Positions 16,507-25,395 of a DNA stretch of 64,000 nucleotides are shown one piece after another; within the stretch, counting starts at the first letter, position 1, and each line of letters opens with the position of its first letter. The stretch is from Pseudalkalibacillus salsuginis (lineage in GTDB: Bacteria > Bacillota > Bacilli > Bacillales > Fictibacillaceae), in contig NZ_JAKJHW010000001.1 in NCBI RefSeq assembly GCF_021646685.1, forward strand, positions 62,001 through 126,000. The letters are read 5' to 3'. Made by a program: the position numbers and the translations under genes. The notes beneath the pieces are model-generated. The model was not told where the DNA came from and searched no databases. It was given only the letters and a program-made list of their open reading frames with translations.

Positions 16507-17409
16507 TCATTTATACGCTATTTTAGGTTTGGACAACGGTATTTGGGTAATTTCATACTCTTTTTGATTTGTTTTAACCATTACGATCCCCTGTTCATAC
16601 GGCTTGAAAATTTCAGTCCACCGGTCTTCAAGCCTTAACATCACCTCATCACTTGCTCTATAGCCTGAACGCTTAAAAATGACAGCAACCTCAGGACTGG
16701 TATGATCCAACAATTCCTCACTTGTGCCGAAATAATGACCAAAGCCGCCTATTTTGATCAATGAGGCATTTATTACTCCATCCCGGATGATTGTTTTCTC
16801 AGCTACATCATTTGCGACGCCCATATAAAGGATATGGTTGGTACCGTACTGAAGATCCAACGCCATTCCGCCTATTTCATTTTCTTTATGTTTTTCTAAA
16901 TATTTTACTGTGACAGAGATTTTATCTAACAATTTGAATTGGTCGCCTGATTCCAACGGTTTGACCGTCCCGTCCTGAAGCTGGAAACGTTCTGTTAGAT
17001 CATTGACAATATTTTGGGCTATGAATACTTGTGAAATCTTATATTCATTGGTAAGCCACTCCAGGTTTCCAGTAAATTGCTCCCCTTTATTCGTTACTAT
17101 CAATGTATCGATTTGATCGACTTGAAAAATTTTCATCTGCTGTTTAAATTGGGCATCGCTTTGTTCACTTCCCGTATCGATCAGGATATTTTTACCCTCA
17201 CTGTCTTGTATGAGAGTTGCTTCCCCACTTTCAAGTTCAAGGAAAGAAAACGCGATTTCGTCTTTTTTTAGGTTCAAATCAAGATTCTTTATTACATTTC
17301 CTTTCGTGTCTCCATCCATAAAAAATACCGGCTCATCTTTAACCGGATTGTTGGTGACCAGAAGAAGGACCAAGAACAAGCTGAAGATCATGATTGGCCG
17401 GATATACAC
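16507..17409 (-). CDS. ComEC-like metallo-beta-lactamase-fold protein lacking metal ligands
   Basis: 300 residues with a GTG start after GGAGGGATT. An N-terminal signal/anchor (about 5-20) is followed by an extracytoplasmic domain resembling the C-terminal MBL domain of ComEC: IAFSFLELESGEATLI, then GKNILIDTG. Where the family has T-H-x-H-x-D-H the protein reads TNKGEQF, the later GD becomes GVAND and HHGS becomes GFGH. All metal ligands are thus gone, so it is probably a pseudoenzyme (binding or structural role). It lies between ypmA and dinG, with no gene here in B. subtilis as I recall. Function unknown. Confidence 0.7.
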   Translation of the reverse strand: MYIRPIMIFSLFLVLLLVTNNPVKDEPVFFMDGDTKGNVIKNLDLNLKKDEIAFSFLELESGEATLIQDSEGKNILIDTGSEQSDAQFKQQMKIFQVDQIDTLIVTNKGEQFTGNLEWLTNEYKISQVFIAQNIVNDLTERFQLQDGTVKPLESGDQFKLLDKISVTVKYLEKHKENEIGGMALDLQYGTNHILYMGVANDVAEKTIIRDGVINASLIKIGGFGHYFGTSEELLDHTSPEVAVIFKRSGYRASDEVMLRLEDRWTEIFKPYEQGIVMVKTNQKEYEITQIPLSKPKIAYK

Positions 17410-17467
17410 AAATAATCCCTCCGTAAATACGGTAGTCTTGATTATAGTGTATGCTGGACAATATAAC

Positions 17468-20266
17468 TTAACCTATAAAGTATTTTAGATCATCCAACAG
17501 GTCATCCATCGATCCTTCCAGTACTGGTACATCAGGAAGTGAACTTAGAAACATTTTTCCATATTTTGCTGTAACGATGCGACGGTCGAACACAAATACT
17601 GCCCCATGATCGGAGGAAGAACGTACTAATCGTCCGAAGCCTTGTTTAAACCGGATGATTGCTTGAGGCAATGATAGCTCCATGAAAGGGCTCTTTCCCA
17701 TTCTGCGAATTTGTTCACTTCGGGCTTCAATCACAGGGTTATCAGGTGGATTGAACGGTAGACGAACGATGACCAAACACGAGAGATCGTTTCCTGGAAT
17801 ATCAACACCTTCCCAAAAACTGCTTGTACCGAATAGGACAGCACGATCCAACTGCTTAAAATGCTTGGTCAGCCTTGCACGACTTCCACTGTCGATGCCC
17901 TGGCCGATCAGTGAGAAATCCTCCGGATCAGCTAGTTCCTTAAAACGATGATAGGTCTTCTTCAACAAATCGTAGCTTGTGAACAGGACAAGCATCCTTC
18001 CATCTGTAACATAGGCGATCCTGTAAATATATGCTGCAATCGTACTTGCGTAGGCTTCCGTACTCACATCTTTAATCATCGGTAAATCGGTAGGAACCAT
18101 TATTTTCGCCTGGTTACTATAATCGAACGGGGATTGCAGCTGAACAGTGGCAGCATCCTCTCCTATACCCAGTCTTCCCCTCACAAAATCAAAACGGTTG
18201 CGGATCGTCAATGTCGCAGAAGTCAAAATGACGCTCTTTTTCCTTTCAAAAAACTCTCTTGAAAGGCGGTCCGAAATATCAATCGGTTGATTATAGATTG
18301 ACACAGCATTTCTTGCTCCACCTGGATCGGTCTCTATCCAACAGACCTCATCTTCAATTGACGTAAGAAGCATATGGGCAAGAATATTCCTTTCCTCATC
18401 CAGCTTATTGAGAAGCCCGGTGTAATCGACAAGTGTTCCTTTTTGAAGGACATTTAAATGTTCTTCATGTTTCTGTACTTTTTTAATAATTTCACGGCAA
18501 TCACGAAGCAGATCATTGGTGTGAAGCTGAACCCTTGCAAAAACTTCCTTCATCTCACCATACCAGTCAGGATCAGCCTCCGATGTAGTGAAACGGAAGG
18601 AGATTTTACCGACTTCCGATTTTTTATGGCCTTTGGCAACCACATACGTTTTGATCATACTGAACAGATGATCGATTTCGAATTTCATATCTTTTAATCC
18701 ATTGATTACCTTGCTTTTATCGTAATCGATCTCTACAGAATTCAATATTTCTTCAAGCTTGAGCCAAAGGTTTACAGTCTTTTCTTCTGAGGTTCCGAGT
18801 CTGTCCAATACTCGATGAAATGAGAAATAGTCGGTTTGGAGGCCGAAGTGGTCACCCGCCACCTCGTCCAAGTGATGCGCTTCATCAATCACTACTTCCT
18901 GATAAGCTGGAATAAGCGCATGGTCATTCACTAAATCTGTAAAAAGCAATGCGTGATTAGTGATGATAATGTCCGCATCATAGGCTTCCCTTTTCGAACG
19001 ATGATAGAAGCACCTGGAGAACCAAGGGCATTTATGGTTCAGACAAGAATTAGCGTCACTTTTGACTTGATGCCAGAATAACTGCCCGCCAGAAGGAAGG
19101 TTCAACTCCTCGATGTCACCTTCATCGGTCGTTGTCAGCCAAACTAACAACTGGGCTTTTGCAAGCAGAACATCATAATTGTTGTCATAGATCTGATCCA
19201 GCTGTTGCTCGAATTTGCGTAAACATAAATAATGGTTCCGCCCCTTCAGGACGGATGCATTGAAATCGAAAGGAACCATCTGCTTCAATAAGGGGATATC
19301 CCGGTCAAGAAGCTGTTCTTGAAGCTGTATCGTATGGGTACTGACGACCAGCGGCCTCCCTGTCTTTTTAGCATGAAGCAGACCAGGAATCAAATATCCA
19401 AGGGATTTGCCTATCCCAGTCCCCGCCTCAATCATAGCGTGACGACCATCAGTGAGTGATTCACCGACCACATCCATCATTTCAAGCTGCCCATACCTTT
19501 TTTCATAATTGGGCAGTGAATCGGCAAATCGTTCTTGTATATCTTGATGGGTCAGTGATTCATCTACATATTCTTCCTCAAGTCCTCTTTCTTTCATTTT
19601 CCTTAGTATAAGTTGACGATACACATCCAATTCAGGTATATCTTCTTCCAACTTTCCTAATTTGCGGTTTATACATTCTTGGACAAGACCAGCTACATCA
19701 CTGTGCAGTCCTTTGAGCAAAGGATGAAGTCGTTGCAATGTCAATAAAGGAAGGGTTTCAAGTCGATTCAGCAATTCAATCAACAATAATCCCGTCGCTT
19801 CTGCATCCGAGTCTGCCTTATGTGGTTGTAAATGTTCCAAGGCAAGAGAATCGGATAGCTGACTAAGTTTATAGGAATCCAAATTAGGCATAAGGATCCG
19901 GGATAGCTCTACAGTATCAATCAGCATCCCTCTCCATTCAAAATACCCTGCATTTTCAAGTTCAGCATTCAAAAAGGACAGATCGAACTGGATATTATGA
20001 GCTACTAAACAAGCTCCATCCAAAAGCTTCAATAGTTCAGGCGCTACTTCTTCAAAAGTAGGTGCGTCTTCCACTGTGGATTGCTTGATGCCTGTCAATG
20101 AAGAGATGAATGAAGGAATCGGGATCCCTGGATTCAAGTATGAAGAATAACGGTCGATAATCGTGCCATTTTGGACAACAACAAGACCGATCTGTATGAT
20201 CTTATCTTTCTTTTTAGGAGAGTGTCCTGTCGTTTCAAAATCCAGGACAACATATTTTTGGTTCAT
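17468..20266 (-). CDS. dinG: DinG-family helicase with N-terminal DnaQ-type exonuclease
   Basis: 932 residues, about the length of the B. subtilis protein. Residues 1-170 form a DEDDh 3'-5' exonuclease domain (D9, E11, D95, H149, D154 all in place). An SF2/XPD-type helicase follows with Walker A AGTGIGKS (281-288), DEAH 461-464, and C-terminal motifs GTSSFWEGVDIPG and RFKQGFGRLVR. Four cysteines (348, 408, 413, 419) lie between motifs I and II where XPD-like helicases hold a [4Fe-4S] cluster. A role in DNA repair or 3'-end processing is inferred. The start follows GAGGTGAAATC. Confidence 0.9.
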   Translation of the reverse strand: MNQKYVVLDFETTGHSPKKKDKIIQIGLVVVQNGTIIDRYSSYLNPGIPIPSFISSLTGIKQSTVEDAPTFEEVAPELLKLLDGACLVAHNIQFDLSFLNAELENAGYFEWRGMLIDTVELSRILMPNLDSYKLSQLSDSLALEHLQPHKADSDAEATGLLLIELLNRLETLPLLTLQRLHPLLKGLHSDVAGLVQECINRKLGKLEEDIPELDVYRQLILRKMKERGLEEEYVDESLTHQDIQERFADSLPNYEKRYGQLEMMDVVGESLTDGRHAMIEAGTGIGKSLGYLIPGLLHAKKTGRPLVVSTHTIQLQEQLLDRDIPLLKQMVPFDFNASVLKGRNHYLCLRKFEQQLDQIYDNNYDVLLAKAQLLVWLTTTDEGDIEELNLPSGGQLFWHQVKSDANSCLNHKCPWFSRCFYHRSKREAYDADIIITNHALLFTDLVNDHALIPAYQEVVIDEAHHLDEVAGDHFGLQTDYFSFHRVLDRLGTSEEKTVNLWLKLEEILNSVEIDYDKSKVINGLKDMKFEIDHLFSMIKTYVVAKGHKKSEVGKISFRFTTSEADPDWYGEMKEVFARVQLHTNDLLRDCREIIKKVQKHEEHLNVLQKGTLVDYTGLLNKLDEERNILAHMLLTSIEDEVCWIETDPGGARNAVSIYNQPIDISDRLSREFFERKKSVILTSATLTIRNRFDFVRGRLGIGEDAATVQLQSPFDYSNQAKIMVPTDLPMIKDVSTEAYASTIAAYIYRIAYVTDGRMLVLFTSYDLLKKTYHRFKELADPEDFSLIGQGIDSGSRARLTKHFKQLDRAVLFGTSSFWEGVDIPGNDLSCLVIVRLPFNPPDNPVIEARSEQIRRMGKSPFMELSLPQAIIRFKQGFGRLVRSSSDHGAVFVFDRRIVTAKYGKMFLSSLPDVPVLEGSMDDLLDDLKYFIG

Positions 20267-20325
20267 GATTTCACCTCAGGATAGATGCCAAACGAATGGT
20301 TCCGCGCATCAGCTTACTGCTACCA

Positions 20326-20443
20326 AAGAAAAGCGAAAACGCCCTGTTTAACCACGAAGGTCACTGGAAGTCCGACGAGGAGGCTGTCGCCGCCGCAGGA
20401 GGACTGAAGTGAGCCAAGTGGTTGGGCGGTGGAGCTAGACATC
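20326..20443 (+). repeat. Dispersed hairpin repeat, copy B (short form)
   Basis: Short form without the apical insertion. Arms AACCAC/GTGGTT and AGTCC/GGACT are intact; GGTCACT/AGTGAGC has one mismatch. It joins copy C head-to-tail at 20444, the second copy starting directly after GACATC. Confidence 0.95.
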
Positions 20444-20607
20444 AAGAAAAGCGCAAACGCCCTGTTTAACCACGAAGGTCACTGGAAGTCCGACGAGGAG
20501 GCTCGAACCAAACAAAGTTCGGTTCTGCGAGTGCAAACACTTCTAACCAAATCACTGTGTCGACCGCCGCAGGAGGACTGAAGTGAGCCAAGTGGTTGGG
20601 CGGTGGC
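20444..20607 (+). repeat. Dispersed hairpin repeat, copy C (long form, 3' end truncated)
   Basis: Begins AAGAAAAGCGCAAACGCCC. The apical insertion carries CGAAC/GTTCG and AGTG/CACT stems. It ends after GGCGGTGG and lacks the last AGCTAGACATC. Confidence 0.95.
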
Positions 20608-20643
20608 TATTTAAACAAAATTGTTATACATTCTTGTCAAAGA

Positions 20644-20685
20644 AAAAGCGGGTGCTCATGCTTCATAAGCACTCCGCTTCAAAAA
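20644..20685 (-). terminator. Terminator downstream of the pan operon
   Basis: Minus-strand AAGCGGAGTGCT/AGCACCCGCTT hairpin followed by TTTCTTTG. It lies about 140 bases past panD. It may stop read-through towards the repeat pair and dinG. Confidence 0.65.
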
Positions 20686-20796
20686 AACTCATTCTTATAA
20701 CATTTTACGCCTTCATACATATTCGTGCAATGAAAGAAAACTGATGTTAGGAAGGTATACCTAAGGGATTGGAGTGACTGGCAATGGAAAAGCAAG

Positions 20797-20821
20797 AAAG
20801 CCCTCTTGCAGAGAGCTTTTA
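20797..20821 (-). terminator. Possible terminator at the end of panD
   Basis: AAAGCTCTCT/AGAGGGCTTT stem with a CTTGCTTTT tail on the minus strand, overlapping the panD stop codon. The tail is weak. Confidence 0.5.
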
Positions 20822-21202
20822 TAAAATGGTCGCTTCCGGTTCATTGGAAATACGTTCGATGATTGTATTGTTCTCATCCATGATCGCAACAGTCGGTTTA
20901 TGAGTACGGGCTTCTTGTTCCGTCACCATGACATAATTCAGGATGATGACCACATCCCCCGTCTGGACTAATCGGGCGGCAGCGCCATTCAGGCAAATCG
21001 TACCGCTTCCCCTTTTTCCAGGAATGATATATGTTTCAAAGCGTGCACCATTATTATTGTTCACAATTTGCACCTTTTCATTTGGAAGCATGTCGACGGC
21101 ATCCAAAATATCCTCATCGATTGTGATGCTCCCTACATAATTAAGGTTCGCTTCTGTTACTCTTGCCCTATGGATTTTTCCTTTTAACATTGTGCGAAAC
21201 AT
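20819..21202 (-). CDS. panD: Aspartate 1-decarboxylase
   Basis: 127 residues. Makes beta-alanine from aspartate for pantothenate. It is made as a proenzyme that self-cleaves at the Gly-Ser bond in YVGSITID (about residues 22-29), where Ser becomes the pyruvoyl group. The segments [15 protein letters not shown] and [17 protein letters not shown] complete the family pattern. It is the last gene of panB-panC-panD, 23 bases after panC. Confidence 0.97.
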   Translation of the reverse strand: MFRTMLKGKIHRARVTEANLNYVGSITIDEDILDAVDMLPNEKVQIVNNNNGARFETYIIPGKRGSGTICLNGAAARLVQTGDVVIILNYVMVTEQEARTHKPTVAIMDENNTIIERISNEPEATIL

Positions 21203-21225
21203 TGAATTTTTTTCCCCTTCCTTCT

Positions 21226-22074
21226 CTATCGGACACCTTCCATGATGATGTTATCGATCAAACGTGCCCCTTCAAACTGATATGCCAAAGCGATGATCGT
21301 CTTCTGATCGAACCCTTCAACAGGTTGCAATTCAGGATAAGATAGGATTTCAACATAATCGACCTCTCCATATTCCAATCGTTGCAAGATCTTGTACAAC
21401 CACTGTAGGACTTCATTGACCGTTTCACCCTTTTGGGCCTTTTCTTTTGCACCTCTAAGCCCTTCATACAATTGGGGAGCGATTCGCCGCTCATCATCCC
21501 TCAAGTTCACATTCCTGGAACTTTTCGCAAGCCCATCTTCTTCTCGTATCGTCGGACAAATAACCAGCTGTATCGGGAAAAAATAGGAATTGATCAAATC
21601 ATCGACGATCGCGACCTGTTGAGCATCTTTTTGACCGAAGTACGCCCGGTCAGGCTGGATGATATGGAACAATTTCGTCAAAACGGTCACGACACCATCG
21701 AAGTGACCTGGTCTCTTTTCACCGCAAAGCCTATTTGTCCTTTTCGTTACCATGAGTTTCGTACCGGCTTCATTCGGATATATCACTGAACTGGAAGGAT
21801 AGAACAACACATCGGAACCGTTATTTTTTGCAATTTCTTTATCCCTTTCAAAATCACGGGGATAACGCTCAAAATCTTCGTTAGGTCCGAACTGGGTTGG
21901 ATTGACGAATATGCTGGTCACGACGATGTCGCACTCTTGTTTTGCCCGATGCATGAGTGAGACATGGCCTTCATGCAGAAAACCCATTGTCGGCACAAAA
22001 CCGACTTTGAAACCATTTTGTTTTTGTTCTTTGGTGTAGGCTTGCATTTCTTCAATAGTCTTAAAAACGATCAT
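21226..22074 (-). CDS. panC: Pantothenate synthetase
   Basis: 282 residues. ATP-dependent condensation of pantoate and beta-alanine. It has the nucleotidyltransferase motif [10 protein letters not shown] (about 28-37) and the pantoate-site [11 protein letters not shown] (about 182-192). The start overlaps the panB stop by 4 bases (ATGA), so translation is coupled. Second gene of the pan operon. Confidence 0.97.
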   Translation of the reverse strand: MIVFKTIEEMQAYTKEQKQNGFKVGFVPTMGFLHEGHVSLMHRAKQECDIVVTSIFVNPTQFGPNEDFERYPRDFERDKEIAKNNGSDVLFYPSSSVIYPNEAGTKLMVTKRTNRLCGEKRPGHFDGVVTVLTKLFHIIQPDRAYFGQKDAQQVAIVDDLINSYFFPIQLVICPTIREEDGLAKSSRNVNLRDDERRIAPQLYEGLRGAKEKAQKGETVNEVLQWLYKILQRLEYGEVDYVEILSYPELQPVEGFDQKTIIALAYQFEGARLIDNIIMEGVR

Positions 22075-22907
22075 ACTTTTCCTCCGTATAAGGATACCAG
22101 CTGCTCTTCTTTCATCGTAAAAGTGTGTTTCTCCTCAGGGAATTTCCGTTCTTTTACATCCTCAACGTAATTTTTTATAGAAAATCCGATTTGCCCGGAT
22201 ACATTCGTATACTGTTTTACAAATTTCGGCGGCCGATGTGAACCGTAACCGATCAGATCATGATACACCAGCACCTGCCCATCGGTCCCAATTCCTGCTC
22301 CAATCCCGATCGTTGGAATCGATAAACGTTTGCTTACCAACTCAGCCAGCTGTCTTGGTACACATTCGAGGACCAAAGCAAAAGCGCCAGCCTCTTCAAT
22401 TGCAAACGCGTCACCGATCAACTTTTCAGCTGCTTTGGCATCTTTACCTTGGACTTTGTAACCACCAAGGACGGCAACCGATTGCGGGGTCAACCCTAAG
22501 TGGCCCATCACAGGGACTCCTGCCCCAGTAAGCCGACTGATGACCTCGATCACCTCTCCTGCCCCTTCTACTTTTACGGCATCAGCGGAGGCTTCTTGCA
22601 TCAGGCGGGCTGCATTTTTCAAGGCGTCAGCGGTCGACGTATGATAGCTCATAAACGGCATATCCGTAACGACAAATGTTTCAGAAGCTCCTCTTTTGAC
22701 TGCTTTCGTATGATGGATCATATCCTCCATCGTCACAGGTATGGTCGATTCATAGCCAAGTACGACCATTCCAAGGGAATCCCCTACAAGGATCAAGTCG
22801 ATATTCGCTTGCTCAGCGATTTGCGCTGAAGGATAATCATAACTTGTGAGCATCACGATCTTTTCATCTTGTTCCTTCATTTTCTTAAAATCACTAATCC
22901 GTTTCAT
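22071..22907 (-). CDS. panB: 3-methyl-2-oxobutanoate hydroxymethyltransferase
   Basis: 278 residues. Transfers a hydroxymethyl group from 5,10-methylene-THF to ketoisovalerate, the first pantoate step. Typical segments are [20 protein letters not shown] (about 41-60) and [17 protein letters not shown] (about 133-149), with the metal-binding Asp residues in place. It follows AGGAGGAG. A ~290-nt leader with structured elements precedes it and could control the operon. Confidence 0.97.
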   Translation of the reverse strand: MKRISDFKKMKEQDEKIVMLTSYDYPSAQIAEQANIDLILVGDSLGMVVLGYESTIPVTMEDMIHHTKAVKRGASETFVVTDMPFMSYHTSTADALKNAARLMQEASADAVKVEGAGEVIEVISRLTGAGVPVMGHLGLTPQSVAVLGGYKVQGKDAKAAEKLIGDAFAIEEAGAFALVLECVPRQLAELVSKRLSIPTIGIGAGIGTDGQVLVYHDLIGYGSHRPPKFVKQYTNVSGQIGFSIKNYVEDVKERKFPEEKHTFTMKEEQLVSLYGGKV

Positions 22908-23023
22908 ACTTCTCCTCCTTTTAAATCAGAGGAAGATGAAAGTGAACTCTTTTCGCATAGGCTCAGTTAACCTTCAGATGATATTTGCTGAAGAAATCAA
23001 CATTAACAACAAAGCCATGGCAT

Positions 23024-23057
23024 AAAAAAACCTTCTTTCAGACAAAGAGAAAGAAGG
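23024..23057 (-). terminator. Terminator in the panB leader
   Basis: CCTTCTTTC/GAAAGAAGG stem with a 9-nt loop and seven T on the minus strand. It lies 117 bases before panB and about 180 bases after birA. It can end birA transcripts or act as an attenuator of panB; the sequence does not decide. Confidence 0.85.
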
Positions 23058-23101
23058 GAGTTAAAACGCTTTCAAACTTTCATCCCTCTGTCCATGTCCC
23101 A

Positions 23102-23185
23102 GGTTCGGATCAAGGCAGAACCATAATCATAATCAATCACATATATTACACATTCGGAAAGTGCAGTTCGTTGATACGATACCGC
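23102..23185 (-). ncRNA. Structured panB leader, candidate pan RNA motif
   Basis: Just inside the predicted start, minus-strand GCGGT-A-TCGT/ACGA-ACTGC (23163-23185) forms a 9-bp hairpin with one bulged A. A second hairpin GGTTC/GAACC follows (23102-23122), then the intrinsic terminator. Rfam lists a pan motif upstream of pan genes, with bulged adenosines in its stem; I cannot check the consensus here. No T-box core was found. Confidence 0.45.
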
Positions 23186-23195
23186 CTATAAGTGT

Positions 23196-23204
23196 AGTAT
23201 AGCA
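23196..23204 (-). promoter_or_regulatory. Extended -10 promoter for the panB leader
   Basis: TGCTATACT on the minus strand is a perfect extended -10 with TATACT. The -35 region is poor. It lies 36 bases past the birA stop, so the pan operon probably has its own transcript. Confidence 0.55.
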
Positions 23205-23239
23205 GATATTTTCTCTTCATGTTCTAAAAATAAACCTTT

Positions 23240-24220
23240 TTAGGATTTCTGAGTGAGCTCGATATCTGCAGAGTAAACACGGTGTACGGTTCCTAAATCG
23301 TCTTCGACCAAAAGGACACCCTCTTCTGTGATTCCTTGTGCCTTTCCATACAATTCACCCGCAATTGTACGGACCCGTATGCGTTTGCCTAAACTTGCAG
23401 CAGAGCCTTCCCATAATAATTTGATCGGCGAGAATCCGTGTTCCAGATAAAGGGTATACAGCTTTTCCATCTTTTCTAAAATAGAGCGTACCAGATGTGC
23501 TCTTTCGATTTCCGTTCCACTCGCTATTTTAAGCGATGTCGCGATATTGGAGATTTCATCGGGAAAAGCAGCTGTATTTACGTTGATCCCGATCCCGATG
23601 ATGACCGAATTCACCCGATCAGCCTCAGCCTGAAGTTCTGTCAGGATCCCCACCACTTTTTTTCCGTCGATCAATATGTCGTTGGGCCATTTGATCTGTG
23701 CATCTTCACCAGTTACTTGTTGAACGCCTTGCACTACACTGACAGCAGCAAGCAATGTAAGCTGAGGTGCTTTTTGAGGGGGAATGTTCGGACGTAAAAT
23801 GACACTCATCCAGACACCGCTTCCTTTCGGTGAATGCCAGGATCGGCCCAGTCGTCCTCTACCGGATGTCTGTTCATCTGCTATGACGATCGTCCCTTCA
23901 GGAGCATTATTCAGTGCATGCCGATGGGCGATCTCCTGTGTTGAAGACACACTTTCTTCGTAATGGATCTCCTGACCAAGCTTTTCGGTATTCAATTGAT
24001 GTTTGATCTCACCTGGCAGAAGATTGTTAGGCCGGGTTATGATTCGATATCCCTTCTTCTGTACTGCTTCTACTACATATCCCTCTTTTCTCAGTTCCTC
24101 GATATGCTTCCAGACAGCCGTTCTTGAGCATCCTAATATTTCACTCAACTTCTGACCAGACTTATAACCTCCTGCATCAGAAAGGAGACTGATCAATTTC
24201 TCTCGTATGGTTGTTGCCAT
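23240..24220 (-). CDS. birA: Biotin-protein ligase / biotin operon repressor
   Basis: 326 residues. The N-terminal winged HTH (about 1-62; LGCSRTAVWKHIEELRKEG) binds operator DNA. The ligase core has the biotinyl-AMP loop GRGRLGRSWHSP (about 122-133) and KWPNDI. It attaches biotin to carboxylases and represses biotin genes. The start lies 28 bases inside cca, so the two are coupled. The C-terminal SH3-like domain is complete. Confidence 0.95.
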   Translation of the reverse strand: MATTIREKLISLLSDAGGYKSGQKLSEILGCSRTAVWKHIEELRKEGYVVEAVQKKGYRIITRPNNLLPGEIKHQLNTEKLGQEIHYEESVSSTQEIAHRHALNNAPEGTIVIADEQTSGRGRLGRSWHSPKGSGVWMSVILRPNIPPQKAPQLTLLAAVSVVQGVQQVTGEDAQIKWPNDILIDGKKVVGILTELQAEADRVNSVIIGIGINVNTAAFPDEISNIATSLKIASGTEIERAHLVRSILEKMEKLYTLYLEHGFSPIKLLWEGSAASLGKRIRVRTIAGELYGKAQGITEEGVLLVEDDLGTVHRVYSADIELTQKS

Positions 24221-25383
24221 TTTTCAATCAACTCCTTCACTCCTGAGGGGGTATTTTCGACCTTCCCTTCGATGACACACCGCTCTATTTTTTCAAGGTA
24301 TTCCGTAATCCACGGACCAGGCTTTTGTCTGAAAAATTTTTGCAACTCATTCCCGTTTATCGCCAGTTCCGCACGACTTTTAATTGGAAGCTGTGAGAAT
24401 CGGGCAACTAGTTCGGATTCCTCTATTTCCACTAGCAGACCAAGGAAACGTTTCACACGGATGGTTGCTTTCAAATCACTAAGGCCATACGTATATAACG
24501 TATAAGCACATGTAAAATCGATATCACTGCGAACCAGTTTTACAATCCGATCCACCTTCGCCTTTCTTTGATTTGGAAGCTTCCAAACAGAAAGCCATTC
24601 AACAGGATCTTCAATCTGGTTCCGTGCAAGGAACCCTGTCCATCGCTCTTCGACCGTCGTGAGTTCACTCCAATGAAACTTCTCAGTCTGGACCTGAAAT
24701 TCAAATGGACCTCTCGGCAGATGGCAGTCCACATTTGTCTTTTTAAGCAACGTCAGAGCTTTTTCGCAATAGGGCCCCCCCAGCATCTTTTCAAATTCAT
24801 CCCGGATCCGTTCAACAGAGATCTTTTTAAGCAGGAAAGCATTCTCTACAAGTGCTGAATAAGTAGTTTCTTCGAATCCGAACCCAAGAATAGAGACGAA
24901 TCGGATTCCCCGCATCATTCTGAGGGGATCTTCCTGAAATCTTTCGGAGGGGGTTCCTACCGCTTTCAAAATGCCCTGTTCGAGATCCTCTTTGCCACCG
25001 AATGGGTCGATGATGCCCCCATTACGATCGAGTGCAAGTGAATTGATCGTAAAATCCCTTCTCGATAAATCCGCTTCGATCGATTCATGAAATTCGACTT
25101 CAGAGGGCCTCCTATGATCTATATAACGACCTTCTGAGCGGAATGTCGTCACTTCAAAAGATTGCTTGCCATGACGTACAATGACTGTTCCATGTTCGAT
25201 GCCCACTGGTATCGTTTTCGGAAAAATCCTTTGAACTTCTTCAGGCTTAGCGGAAGTAGCGATATCAATATCGCCAGTTGGACGCCTTAAGAGACGGTCA
25301 CGGACTACACCACCGACGATGTAAGCTTTGAAGCCATGATTTTGTAATTTCTCGACCACTTGATTAGCAAGTTTAAAAGACAT
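24193..25383 (-). CDS. cca: CCA-adding tRNA nucleotidyltransferase
   Basis: 396 residues from ATG at 25383, after GGAGACG. A class II nucleotidyltransferase: YIVGGVVRDRLLRRPTGDID (about 18-37) holds the catalytic DxD, then RRDFTINSLA and the EDPLRMMRGIRF box. It completes or repairs the 3' CCA end of tRNAs. Length matches the B. subtilis enzyme. It overlaps birA and follows bshA by 12 bases. Confidence 0.95.
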   Translation of the reverse strand: MSFKLANQVVEKLQNHGFKAYIVGGVVRDRLLRRPTGDIDIATSAKPEEVQRIFPKTIPVGIEHGTVIVRHGKQSFEVTTFRSEGRYIDHRRPSEVEFHESIEADLSRRDFTINSLALDRNGGIIDPFGGKEDLEQGILKAVGTPSERFQEDPLRMMRGIRFVSILGFGFEETTYSALVENAFLLKKISVERIRDEFEKMLGGPYCEKALTLLKKTNVDCHLPRGPFEFQVQTEKFHWSELTTVEERWTGFLARNQIEDPVEWLSVWKLPNQRKAKVDRIVKLVRSDIDFTCAYTLYTYGLSDLKATIRVKRFLGLLVEIEESELVARFSQLPIKSRAELAINGNELQKFFRQKPGPWITEYLEKIERCVIEGKVENTPSGVKELIEKWQQPYERN

Positions 25384-25395
25384 GAGCAACGTCTC

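Noticed and set aside
20326-20607. CRISPR-like tandem repeat
   Set aside because: Only two units, fused directly without spacer, and the unit is over 110 bases with internal stems. It belongs to the dispersed repeat family.
22910-23204. T-box riboswitch before panB
   Set aside because: No AGGGTGG-type T-box core was found, and panB is not a tRNA or amino-acid charging gene.
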